From positions 1 through 10,180 of the forward strand of contig JAURNA010000105.1 of NCBI GenBank assembly GCA_030830385.1: a stretch of 10,180 nt of DNA, in the 5' to 3' direction. Positions 1 through 7,604 of this stretch are shown here, piece by piece. Made by a program: the position numbers and the translations under genes. Source of the stretch: Crocinitomicaceae bacterium. Lineage in GTDB: Bacteria; Bacteroidota; Bacteroidia; Flavobacteriales_D; Crocinitomicaceae. Each line of letters starts with the position of its first letter. Within the stretch, counting starts at the first letter, position 1. Below the pieces are notes generated by a model that worked only from the letters and a program-made list of their open reading frames with translations, was not told the DNA's origin and made no database searches.

Positions 1-1229
1 CCGTTCTGTACCGAACCAATCGCCAATCGCGTTCGTTTGAGGAGGCTTTGAGAAAACTGAACATCCCTTACAGGATTTACGGAGGCCTGTCTTTCTATCA
101 ACGAAAAGAAATTAAGGACCTTCTCGCCTATTTCCGATTAACGGCAAATCAAAGCGACGAGGAGGCGTTGAAACGTGTGATCAATTATCCCAAACGCGGA
201 ATTGGAAAAACATCCATTGAACACATTATCATTGCTGCCAATGAGTATGGCGTGACCCTTTGGGAGATCATATCTGATTTTCAGCGATATCCGGTATCAA
301 TCAACAGTGGTACGCGCAATCGGATTTCTGAGTTCGTGACTATGATTCGAAGTTTCACGGCTCAACTTGAAACAACGGATGCATACACGCTTGCGCAGGA
401 AATCGCCAAAAGTTCAGGTATTTTGCGCGAACTGCACTCCGAGAAAGAGAAAGGACCCGAAGAAGTTGAGCGATACCAAAACATTGAGGAATTACTCGCC
501 GGTATCAAGGAATTTACGATTTCCCGACGGGAAAACGGATCCAAATCCCTCGCAGAATTCATGCTTGACGTAGCATTGCTGACCGATGCAGATGAAGACC
601 GAGGCGAAGATCGAAATCACGTCACACTCATGACGATTCACTCGAGCAAAGGGTTGGAATTCCCTCATGTTTACCTCGTTGGTTTGGAAGAGAACCTCTT
701 TCCTTCTCAACTTTCGTTGAGCTCGCGTAGTGAATTGGAAGAAGAACGACGACTCTTTTACGTAGCGGTGACAAGAGCTAAGGAAACATGTACACTGTCG
801 TATGCAACCTCCCGCTTTCAGTGGGGCAACTTAATCACCTCTGAACCCAGTCGTTTTATCGATGAAATCGATGAGGAATTCTTATTTCATGAGACACCGG
901 ATCGAGGAAGAGGTCGTTCACTCATGCGCGGTGGATCTTCATTTTCGGAACGTCCGTTCGAAGGCGGGCTGAACAAAACTCCCGGACGATCACGATCTTT
1001 GAAACCTCTGCCGAAATCGGGTCCTGCGAGCAATACCTCAACCGCATCGAAAGAATCCGTTCAGTTAAAGGTTGGATACAACGTTGAGCACGATCGATTC
1101 GGAAAGGGAAAAGTCACGAAACTTGAAGGACAGGGGGCCGATACCAAAGCAACCATTTTCTTTCCACGACACGGTGCGAAAACGGTTCTTCTTCGTTTTG
1201 CTAAATTGCGAATTCTGGAAAGCGAATGA
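1..1229 (+). CDS. UvrD/PcrA-type ATP-dependent DNA helicase, C-terminal part (5' end outside window)
   Basis: Superfamily 1 DNA helicase of the UvrD/PcrA/Rep group, acting in DNA repair and replication-fork processing. Only the C-terminal half is present. The frame is open to the left edge (VLYRTNRQSRSFEEAL from base 3), which is the helicase motif IV region, so the TTG near base 48 is internal and not a start. Numbering from that TTG, LSFYQRKEIKDLLAYFR (14-30) follows; motif V is TIHSSKGLEFPHVYLVG (196-212) and motif VI is EERRLFYVAVTRAKE (232-246) with the arginine finger in VTRAK. Residues about 285-340 are a Ser/Arg/Gly-rich, probably disordered linker. The end (VGYNVEHDRFGKGKVTKLEG onward) matches the small Tudor-like C-terminal domain that binds RNA polymerase in PcrA/UvrD. 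PcrA and UvrD cannot be told apart here. The family assignment is secure. Confidence 0.95.
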   Translation, partial: VLYRTNRQSRSFEEALRKLNIPYRIYGGLSFYQRKEIKDLLAYFRLTANQSDEEALKRVINYPKRGIGKTSIEHIIIAANEYGVTLWEIISDFQRYPVSINSGTRNRISEFVTMIRSFTAQLETTDAYTLAQEIAKSSGILRELHSEKEKGPEEVERYQNIEELLAGIKEFTISRRENGSKSLAEFMLDVALLTDADEDRGEDRNHVTLMTIHSSKGLEFPHVYLVGLEENLFPSQLSLSSRSELEEERRLFYVAVTRAKETCTLSYATSRFQWGNLITSEPSRFIDEIDEEFLFHETPDRGRGRSLMRGGSSFSERPFEGGLNKTPGRSRSLKPLPKSGPASNTSTASKESVQLKVGYNVEHDRFGKGKVTKLEGQGADTKATIFFPRHGAKTVLLRFAKLRILESE

Positions 1230-1269
1230 CTTTGGCACTATTTTTTCACGAATCTGTAAGCATACAAAT

Positions 1270-1857
1270 ATGAGATCAATTCTAACACTAGCACTCCTGG
1301 CCTTGTCTGGTTCCCTTTTTGCCCAGCAGGTAAAATTTCGCGAAGACATGTTTGAAAATGGGATGAAATATCCGATTCTGGAATTCCCGTCCAAAGAATC
1401 ATCGCAACTGGCCATAAACAAACAAATCGAAGCGGCGATAGAAGCGTACAAGCAGCACAGCTTCTGCATTGGAACATACGGATATGTTCAGAAAACCAAT
1501 TTTCTCCAGATGCACATTTACGCAAATTGCCTCGAACTACCGGCAAGTGAAAACACCTATCTCCTATTTGATCTTGAAACGGGTAACCAAGTCCAACCTT
1601 CATTCATGATTGACCCCATGCAGAAGGAGAAATTTCATGTCTTTCTTCGCGAGAAGACAGAATCATACCTGACTTCAAAATCCATCCAGCCGGCAGACGC
1701 CAATGCTGTGAGTACATTAACGCTGGATAATTTCAACGTGATTCTTGAAACCAATGGCTTTCAAATGAGCTGTCATTCGATTCCCGAATGGGGTGATGAC
1801 ATCATGATGATGTCCTGGAAAGAACTTCAAGACTACCTGAAGATCAGCTACATGTAA
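1270..1857 (+). CDS. Secreted protein, possibly RsiV/DUF3298-like
   Basis: Protein of 195 residues beginning with a clear signal peptide (MRSILTLALLALSGSLFAQQ, probable cleavage after LFA or AQ), so it is probably periplasmic or surface-exposed. The frame is open farther upstream, but that part overlaps the helicase gene and lacks sense; the ATG at 1270 directly gives the signal peptide. No Shine-Dalgarno is visible, which is usual in Bacteroidota. The mature part has YPILEFP followed by an INKQIEAAIEAY helix (49-60), YLLFDLETGNQVQPSFMI (97-114) and a C-terminal SWKELQDYLK. This order resembles DUF3298/RsiV domains (an N-x-x-I helix, a Y-FDL-TG strand pair, a terminal EL helix), but this is pattern matching and not a firm assignment. 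Three cysteines (66, 87, 168) remain. No catalytic motif is recognised. It may share a transcript with the helicase 40 bp upstream. Confidence 0.85.
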   Translation: MRSILTLALLALSGSLFAQQVKFREDMFENGMKYPILEFPSKESSQLAINKQIEAAIEAYKQHSFCIGTYGYVQKTNFLQMHIYANCLELPASENTYLLFDLETGNQVQPSFMIDPMQKEKFHVFLREKTESYLTSKSIQPADANAVSTLTLDNFNVILETNGFQMSCHSIPEWGDDIMMMSWKELQDYLKISYM

Positions 1858-4563
1858 TCAGAACGGATATCCCAGAGCGATGTGAAACTTGGGACGAAAC
1901 GGCTTTGGCAAGTACAATTCCCATTTCTCTACCTGCTTGTCATTTGATAACGTAACGAGGTCTGTACCAAATGCATCTTTTCCGGCATCTCTGTACGCCT
2001 TTCTATCTTGAAAAATCCATTGAGATGATGTTGGATATGCCGGGTCTCTAAGTGGAATGCCTATATCGAGACGAATTACGAAATAGTCGAAATCCAATCG
2101 CAATCCGAAACCTCCTGCGAGGGCAAATTGTTTGTAAAACTCAGGTGTGAAATTACCGCTCTTTCGTTCATCTTCGTGGATTGTCCAGATGTTTCCGGCA
2201 TCGAGGAAAAGCCCACCTTTCAACAAGGACGTAATGGGAAACCGGTATTCAATAGAACCTCCTATGCGAATATCCCCGATCTGTGTTGCGGCACGATTTG
2301 TGTCCAGATAATATTCATACGCTCCCGGCCCGAGAGCACGTGCTCTCCAGCCACGATTGTCGTTGGATCCACCGGCAAAAAAGCTGTAATCGTAAGGCAT
2401 TGAACTGGTTGAGTTGCCAAACGGACGACCTGCCCCCGCTTTGAATGAGAAATTCAGACTGTGTTTTTTTCCGATTGGATCGGCCAGCATCAACTCATTG
2501 TCCACACGGACGAACTGTGAATACGGAATTCCAAAGATTTTATGACGACCATCATCCATTGTGTCTTGAAAATTCCTAAACAAGGACAATGTGTTCCCGG
2601 CAGCATCCGCCGTGACCTTGTAATACATAATCCAGTCGGTCTTTTTTTTGGATTTGGGCTTGTTTTTATTGCTCAGTTCATAACTGAGCTTCCAATCTTG
2701 CCAAATAAGCTGAGTCGTGTACGCATTAATCAGGAACAAATCATTGAGCTCGAATAAGGTTTGTTCAAATTCAGTTGATCTCGCAATGTCCACATATTTC
2801 ACAACGGAAGCACCCGGAAGGCCCATGTAGAAGATTTGCGTCTTGCCCACATAAAAATTCCAATTGTAGTTTAACTGGACAATTTTCCGATCGAAATCAT
2901 CCCTCTTTTGCAGGTTGTACGCCGCGGAAATGGTGGTTATTGGCCGCTTACGTTTCGATAAGTTTCGAATCTTAAGTGGGAAGAACCATGGTATTTGGAA
3001 TTCAACGCTCGGCCCAATTTCAAAGGTATTGAAGCTCCTGGCAGCATCTTGCTCCGGGCCGCCAGTTGCTCCCTGGTCAAGGACAGGAGGCTGAGTCTCA
3101 AAACCACCAGAAAAAGAAATCGTCAATTTTTGGCCGCTTCTGAACAAATTTCGATTCGAGTAATTGATCGAAGCCGAGACTCCATAAATTCCGTTGGAAT
3201 GCGTTCCCTGAGGCTTGAATCCGAAACTTTGTTTCTTCTTGGGAATCAAGTAGTAGTGTACATCGATGCTGTCTGTCATCGGGTTTTCCTCCAACTCCAG
3301 TTTAATTCCACTAAAGAGATCTAATCGAAGCAAACTGTTGTAACTCCGTTCGAGGTAATATTCTTTGTAGTAATTGGTTCGTTCCAGGTAATTCTGATAC
3401 TCGAGCAAAATGGGCTTGACCGGCATCTTTCCATTGTACAAAACGGTTATGTCCCGCATTTTGTCAAGCTTACCATATCTTCCTATGCCCTTGTAGTAGA
3501 AAGTATCAAGCGTTGGTAAATACTGGGGAAACTTTGTGCTAATCCCCTCAGCCTTAAGGCGTTCCTCAAAAGAACCCCGGTAGTAGAGCGAATCGGAAAT
3601 ATGGAAATAAACGTTTCGGACATATCCGTAAGTATGGCCTTTTTGAATGATTGAATCTGAGTAATACGGATGGCGAACCAATCGATCCTGAATGAACACT
3701 CCGATCTTCACTCCCATTCCGGGACGGTTTGTTGAATCAACCAGGTAAACAATATGCGAACTGCTAAAACCATAGTAGGATTGGTCCCGCATAAATGCCG
3801 CTACTGCATTCCGGTGTTCATCCAGCATTTCGATATCAAACTTCTCTCCTACGAAATCAACCTCGTTTTCCTTCAGGAATTTCTTGTAGCTATTTACGGC
3901 ACGTACTCCACCACTATCTATGTAGAAAGAATCAATGTAATACGCCTCTCCCGGGTTGATGGCATAGGTAACTTTGGCTTTGCGATTATTCCTGTATTCC
4001 ACGAAACCGGCAACTTCGTTGTGGTAATACCCTTTTGATTGCAAATAGGCCTTGAGCTGTTCAACTGACTTGTTGAATCGAATGCTGTCAAAAATAACCG
4101 GAGGTTGCCCCATCTTTCGCATCACCCATTCGCGGAAGAACATGCTCGGGGTAATTGTATCCTTGAGTGGTTTGATTTTCTTTGTATACAGTGAATCTCC
4201 CTTCTCTCTTGCCTTTGCCATTCTCCGGGTATTGATTTCCAACTCCCTGGCTTTCCTTTTGCGATTCTTTTCCCGCAGTTCTTGGTTTCTACGTTCACGC
4301 TTTGCGAAGACCTTAGCTGTATCTACCATATTGTAGGCACCAAGCTTCCATTTGATGAACAAACTACTTCGGTTAGGCTGCTGACGCAGAATTTCTTCCA
4401 ACTCATCATCGCTAAAAGGGCTTCCTTTCACTTGAGCAATTTTATTTTTTGAAAGGAGGTATTTGTCGTCGGGAACGTATTTCGTCTGTTTGCATGCAAC
4501 CAGCACCAGCGCGGCAATTAGGATAATATATGTATGTTTGGCTTTCCGTTGCACCCGGCACAA
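1858..4563 (-). CDS. tamL: TamL-type outer-membrane assembly lipoprotein (Omp85/BamA superfamily)
   Basis: 901-residue outer-membrane protein of the Omp85 superfamily, of the lipoprotein TamA-like type (TamL) found in Bacteroidota, which with TamB is linked to outer-membrane biogenesis. A lipoprotein signal precedes the lipobox LVAC (Cys24), followed by KYVPDDKYLLSKNKI, typical of TamL. A Lys/Arg/Glu-rich segment (about 84-131) leads to GQPPVIFDSIRFNKSVEQLKAYLQSKGYY (152-180), the start of the POTRA region. The C-terminal half is a 16-strand-type barrel: GGSNDNRGW (731-739) is the lid-loop motif equivalent to VRGF, FLDAGNIW (786-793) is typical of the family, and the chain ends in Phe901. No ATG is available between the upstream in-frame TAG and the signal peptide: the start is TTG at 4563 or, just as plausible, GTG at 4554, which moves the lipid-bearing Cys to position 21. 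No tamB gene lies next to it on either side. The superfamily is certain; TamL rather than another lipoprotein Omp85 paralogue is likely. Confidence 0.9.
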   Translation of the reverse strand: MCRVQRKAKHTYIILIAALVLVACKQTKYVPDDKYLLSKNKIAQVKGSPFSDDELEEILRQQPNRSSLFIKWKLGAYNMVDTAKVFAKRERRNQELREKNRKRKARELEINTRRMAKAREKGDSLYTKKIKPLKDTITPSMFFREWVMRKMGQPPVIFDSIRFNKSVEQLKAYLQSKGYYHNEVAGFVEYRNNRKAKVTYAINPGEAYYIDSFYIDSGGVRAVNSYKKFLKENEVDFVGEKFDIEMLDEHRNAVAAFMRDQSYYGFSSSHIVYLVDSTNRPGMGVKIGVFIQDRLVRHPYYSDSIIQKGHTYGYVRNVYFHISDSLYYRGSFEERLKAEGISTKFPQYLPTLDTFYYKGIGRYGKLDKMRDITVLYNGKMPVKPILLEYQNYLERTNYYKEYYLERSYNSLLRLDLFSGIKLELEENPMTDSIDVHYYLIPKKKQSFGFKPQGTHSNGIYGVSASINYSNRNLFRSGQKLTISFSGGFETQPPVLDQGATGGPEQDAARSFNTFEIGPSVEFQIPWFFPLKIRNLSKRKRPITTISAAYNLQKRDDFDRKIVQLNYNWNFYVGKTQIFYMGLPGASVVKYVDIARSTEFEQTLFELNDLFLINAYTTQLIWQDWKLSYELSNKNKPKSKKKTDWIMYYKVTADAAGNTLSLFRNFQDTMDDGRHKIFGIPYSQFVRVDNELMLADPIGKKHSLNFSFKAGAGRPFGNSTSSMPYDYSFFAGGSNDNRGWRARALGPGAYEYYLDTNRAATQIGDIRIGGSIEYRFPITSLLKGGLFLDAGNIWTIHEDERKSGNFTPEFYKQFALAGGFGLRLDFDYFVIRLDIGIPLRDPAYPTSSQWIFQDRKAYRDAGKDAFGTDLVTLSNDKQVEKWELYLPKPFRPKFHIALGYPF
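4533..4540 (+). promoter_or_regulatory. Possible -7 box for the RNA methyltransferase gene
   Basis: TATGTTTG matches the Bacteroidota -7 consensus TAnnTTTG on the plus strand. It would start transcription about 45-50 bases before the TTG start at 4594, from inside the 5' coding region of the divergent tamL. I find no TTG/TTTG -33 element at the usual 17-23 base spacing, so this is only half a promoter match. Confidence 0.3.
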
Positions 4564-4573
4564 TTTTTTTGAA

Positions 4574-4581
4574 CAAAAATA
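4574..4581 (-). promoter_or_regulatory. Probable -7 box of the tamL promoter
   Basis: On the minus strand this reads TATTTTTG, an exact match to the Bacteroidota -7 consensus TAnnTTTG, and it lies in the 30-bp gap between the two divergent genes. A TTTG at 4607-4610 (minus strand) could be the -33 element, but the 25-base spacing is slightly longer than usual. Transcription would begin near 4567-4570, giving a leader of only a few bases to the TTG at 4563 or about 15 bases to the GTG at 4554, which favours the GTG. Confidence 0.45.
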
Positions 4582-4593
4582 AGAAAACGAGGC

Positions 4594-5310
4594 TTGCTAG
4601 ATCTTTCAAAAAACAAGATAAAATGGATTCGGTCGCTTCACCGAAAAAAGGCACGCGATCAGGAAAATTGCTTTGTGGTAGAAGGTGAAAAAATTGTGCG
4701 TGAAGTTCTGAATAACCACCCCGATTCAATTGAACTGATCTGCGCCCGCGAAGATTTCGATGGCCCGGCAGATCGCTGCTTTCAGGTGGGAGAACGCGAA
4801 ATGAAACAAATCTCCGGACTGAACACCCCCCCTTCGGTTCTTGCGGTTGTGCGAAAAAAAGAATGGGCAAGGGCGACTTCAAAAAATGTACTCGTGCTGG
4901 ACGGGATTCAGGATCCCGGGAATTTTGGAACGATTGTCCGCACGGCAGATTGGTTTGGATTCGACCGCATTGTGTGTTCGTCCGGTACCGTCGATTGCTA
5001 CAATGCGAAAGCCATTCAATCTACGATGGGATCTGTTTTTTCTGTGTCCATCGAATACAGAGATTTGAACGAATACCTTCAAACCCTTGGGATTCCTATC
5101 TATGGTGCTCTTTTGGACGGGTGTCCGATCGATGAATGTGAAATTTCTTCCCCTCTCGCATTGGTTGTGGGTAATGAAGGCCAGGGTATTTCTGAAGAAA
5201 TTCGCGAACACATCTCGCATCCTGTTCTCATTCCGGGTTTTGGGAAGGCTGAGTCGCTTAATGTTTCCGTTGCAACCGGGATTTTACTAAGTCGATTCGC
5301 CGTTCTCTGA
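4594..5310 (+). CDS. TrmH/SpoU-family (SPOUT) RNA 2'-O-methyltransferase
   Basis: 238-residue RNA methyltransferase that should transfer a methyl group from S-adenosylmethionine to a ribose 2'-OH in rRNA or tRNA; the exact nucleotide cannot be read from sequence. The N-terminal substrate-binding domain shows IKWIRSLHRKKARDQENCFVVEGEKIVREV (9-38), as in RlmB/TsnR-like members. The SPOUT knot domain has motif 1 DPGNFGTIVRTADWFG (107-122, with the catalytic-type Arg116 and Asn110), motif 2 VVGNEGQGIS (191-200) and motif 3 AESLNVSVATGI (219-230). Length is normal for the family. The only in-frame start after the TGA at 4570 that keeps the conserved N-terminus is the TTG at 4594. A GAGG at 4589-4592 is too close to it to be a normal ribosome site. 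The gene diverges from tamL and its last 24 bases overlap the convergent flavoprotein gene. Confidence 0.93.
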   Translation: MLDLSKNKIKWIRSLHRKKARDQENCFVVEGEKIVREVLNNHPDSIELICAREDFDGPADRCFQVGEREMKQISGLNTPPSVLAVVRKKEWARATSKNVLVLDGIQDPGNFGTIVRTADWFGFDRIVCSSGTVDCYNAKAIQSTMGSVFSVSIEYRDLNEYLQTLGIPIYGALLDGCPIDECEISSPLALVVGNEGQGISEEIREHISHPVLIPGFGKAESLNVSVATGILLSRFAVL

Positions 5311-6849
5311 CACTTTTTTATGAATCGCTGTCATGCATCGGATTCCATCCATCGCCGCGGAAATGATTCCACCCGCATATCCTGCACCTTCAGCGCATGG
5401 GTACAGGCCGTTTACCTCCGGATGTTCCAAATTTTCGTTTCGCGGTATTTGGATCGGAGATGAAGTGCGTGACTCGGGGGCATGTAATACGGCATCATTC
5501 GTCAGATACCCCTTCATTTTTTGATCAAATTCTTTGAACGCCTGTCGAAGTCGGTCAGAAACCATTTTGGGCAGCACGTCATTCAGGTTCACCGAAGTCA
5601 ATCCGGGATGATACGATGATTCCGGCAATGATCCGGACGGGATATTGTTGACGAAATCCAGCATGCGTTGAGCGGGTACGCGTTGATTTTTGCCCGCAAC
5701 TTCCCAACATTGACGTTCTACACTTTTCTGAAACTCCAGGCACACAAAAGGATTCGCTTCAACGTCTGGAAAATCCTCCGGGTAAATGGCAACTACAATT
5801 CCCGAATTGGAAGTCGGGTTGTTTCGTTTTGAGGGAGACCAGCCATTCGTCACTACTTCACCTTCCTCTGTGGCGCACGGAGCAACAATTCCTCCGGGGC
5901 ACATACAAAATGAATACACGCCTCTTCCGTCAACCTGAGCAACAAGCGAATACGATGCAGGAGGTAAGAAATCATCATTGCGCCGGCCGTGGTATTGGAT
6001 CTTGTCGATTACATCCTGTTGATGTTCTATACGAACCCCAAGTGCGAAGGGTTTCGCTTTTATTTCGAGTCCTTTTTTGTGCAGTAACTCGTATATATCG
6101 CGTGCTGAGTGCCCCGTGGCCAAAATAACGTTGTCGAACTCAACATCCTGTTCATCGTTCACTCGCAGACCCGTCAAACGCCCCTGATCTGTTCGAATGT
6201 CCGTAATTTTCGATTCAAAGTGCACTTCTCCTCCGGCTTTGAGAATTGCCTCTCGCATTGCCACAATGATTGCCGGCAATTTATTCGTACCAATGTGCGG
6301 ATGTGCATCGACCAGAATATCGGGGTCGGCACCAAACTGGACGAAAATTTCCATGGCCTCCTGAATGCTCCCGCGTTTTTTCGAGCGTGTGTATAGCTTT
6401 CCATCAGAATAGGTTCCCGCGCCTCCTTCGCCAAAGCAATAGTTCGATTCCGGATTTACCGTTCCCTGTCGGTTGAGATTCGCAAGATCGCGTCGTCGGG
6501 AGCGCACGTCTTTTCCGCGCTCGAACACCACCGGACACATTCCCAATTCGATTGCTTTGAGTGCTGCAAACAAACCGGCTGGTCCAAACCCAATGATTCC
6601 AACTCGTTTGGTTTTGTCGACTTTTTGGGCTTGAAACGGTCCAATTTCCGGAATGGATTCTCCGGCATCGAATACTTCGAACGTTGCGTTTATCAGAACC
6701 TTCTTCTTCCGGGCGTCAATGGATCTACGGTGCCATTTGAATCGCAATTCGGCGGGTGAAACACTTAATTGTTGGGAAATAGACTTGCGAACGAACGAAT
6801 CGTCTTTGGCTTGTTCGGGTGTGATTCGCAGAGAGATGAGCCGGCTCAT
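5287..6849 (-). CDS. FAD-dependent oxidoreductase, COG2509 type, substrate unknown
   Basis: 520-residue cytoplasmic flavoprotein of the uncharacterised COG2509 'FAD-dependent dehydrogenase' family. After an N-terminal domain of about 75 residues comes the Rossmann motif VGIIGFGPAGLFAA (83-96, GxGxxG at 87-92) with the ribose-binding acid Glu110. Next are a Gly-rich stretch, CFGEGGAGTYSDGKLYTR (138-155), the second dinucleotide-fold motif ILATGHSARDIYELL (242-256), a cysteine-containing YSFCMCPGGIVAP (312-324) and the C-terminal FAD motif LYPCAEGAGYAGGIISAAMDG (482-502). All are as expected and the length is normal. No signal peptide is present. The ATG shares one base with the porT stop (TAATG), so its translation is probably coupled to porT and it is the last gene of the operon. 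The stop lies inside the convergent RNA methyltransferase gene. The family is clear; the reaction is unknown, although the CxCPGG loop suggests a redox or substrate-binding role. Confidence 0.9.
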   Translation of the reverse strand: MSRLISLRITPEQAKDDSFVRKSISQQLSVSPAELRFKWHRRSIDARKKKVLINATFEVFDAGESIPEIGPFQAQKVDKTKRVGIIGFGPAGLFAALKAIELGMCPVVFERGKDVRSRRRDLANLNRQGTVNPESNYCFGEGGAGTYSDGKLYTRSKKRGSIQEAMEIFVQFGADPDILVDAHPHIGTNKLPAIIVAMREAILKAGGEVHFESKITDIRTDQGRLTGLRVNDEQDVEFDNVILATGHSARDIYELLHKKGLEIKAKPFALGVRIEHQQDVIDKIQYHGRRNDDFLPPASYSLVAQVDGRGVYSFCMCPGGIVAPCATEEGEVVTNGWSPSKRNNPTSNSGIVVAIYPEDFPDVEANPFVCLEFQKSVERQCWEVAGKNQRVPAQRMLDFVNNIPSGSLPESSYHPGLTSVNLNDVLPKMVSDRLRQAFKEFDQKMKGYLTNDAVLHAPESRTSSPIQIPRNENLEHPEVNGLYPCAEGAGYAGGIISAAMDGIRCMTAIHKKVSENGEST

Positions 6850-7604
6850 TACCCCTCAAAGATAAGGGAAAGCCACCATACGCGGTTGTAGAGGCTTTCA
6901 ATGGGATTGGATACTGAAGTGTTGTCCTGAATGAGGACGTTTCGCCATCCATGGGAGTACTTCAACTCAATGCCGAATTTAAAGTACGTTGCAAAGAACT
7001 CGAGTCCGCCTCCAACTTGACCTTGCCAATCGTGCTTACTGATTTTAATGAAGGGGTCGTTAAAATCCTGCCCGGCGTCTTGCTGAGACTGTAAATCGAC
7101 CGTGTACTGACCGCCGGCCAGCACATAAGCCGCAAAGTTGTTCACGCGCAAGGTTCGAAACTGAAACATAAGCGGGAAATCGAGATTGGTCGATTGGATG
7201 CGTTCCTCGTTGAAAATGGCACCTGTTTGCGTATCATCCTCAAACTCATAGCGCAAAATGCGCTCCTGAAAAGAAATGATGGGTATGAATCGCAGACGAA
7301 CCACGGGTGTTCCCACTTTCATGGTCGTCAAAATCCCTACTTGACCACCCGGAGCCGAATGATTGGTTACTGATTTCACTCCAAATTTCTCGTAGGCATT
7401 TGGCACTTGAAACATGGTAAAATCCGCTGTGTTTCCACCTATCGTAAATCCGAAATGAAACAGTCGTTCATCAAAACGACGATAATTCATGGGTTTTTCC
7501 CGTTGGGCAAATCCATCCGCTGCAAAAGCCATCAACATGACGAACAACACGTATCGCATAGATTCTGAACGCGTGCAAGCCCGATATATTGTCGATCCAA
7601 TCAT
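6849..7604 (-). CDS. porT: PorT-like type IX secretion / gliding motility protein
   Basis: 251-residue membrane-associated beta-barrel-like protein of the PorT (SprT) family, needed for type IX secretion, the system that exports proteins with C-terminal sorting domains across the Bacteroidota outer membrane. Evidence is the start of the mature part (YRRFDERLFHFGFTIGGNTADF), alternating-strand sequence throughout (for example VVRLRFIPIISFQERILRYEF and NLDFPLMFQFRTLRVNNFAAYVLAGGQY), the aromatic end YNRVWWLSLIFEG, and position directly after menG, an arrangement I recall for porT in this phylum. The start at 7604 forms an ATGA overlap with the menG stop. The Met at 7559 (residue 16) would give a more standard signal peptide (MRYVLFVMLMAFAADGFAQ), so the true start could be either. 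No other secretion-system gene is in the window. The assignment rests on sequence pattern plus context. Confidence 0.85.
   Translation of the reverse strand: MIGSTIYRACTRSESMRYVLFVMLMAFAADGFAQREKPMNYRRFDERLFHFGFTIGGNTADFTMFQVPNAYEKFGVKSVTNHSAPGGQVGILTTMKVGTPVVRLRFIPIISFQERILRYEFEDDTQTGAIFNEERIQSTNLDFPLMFQFRTLRVNNFAAYVLAGGQYTVDLQSQQDAGQDFNDPFIKISKHDWQGQVGGGLEFFATYFKFGIELKYSHGWRNVLIQDNTSVSNPIESLYNRVWWLSLIFEG

Noticed and set aside
48..50. TTG as the start of the helicase gene
   Set aside because: The frame continues to the left edge and encodes conserved helicase residues, so the gene is cut by the window.
1239..1246. TATTTTTT before the secreted-protein gene as a -7 box
   Set aside because: It lacks the final G of TAnnTTTG and has no -33 element at the right spacing; the gene can be read from the helicase transcript.
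1072..1269. Upstream extension of the secreted-protein frame starting inside the helicase gene
   Set aside because: It overlaps the conserved Tudor-like end of the helicase in another frame and would bury the clear signal peptide that begins at 1270.
2995..3324. Plus-strand open frame of 109 codons inside tamL
   Set aside because: It is antisense to the barrel-coding part, with no family resemblance or start context.
5293..5327. Six-base inverted repeat (CGATTC / GAATCG) at the end of the RNA methyltransferase gene as a terminator
   Set aside because: The stem is short, the loop is over 20 bases and the T-run lies in the loop rather than after the stem.
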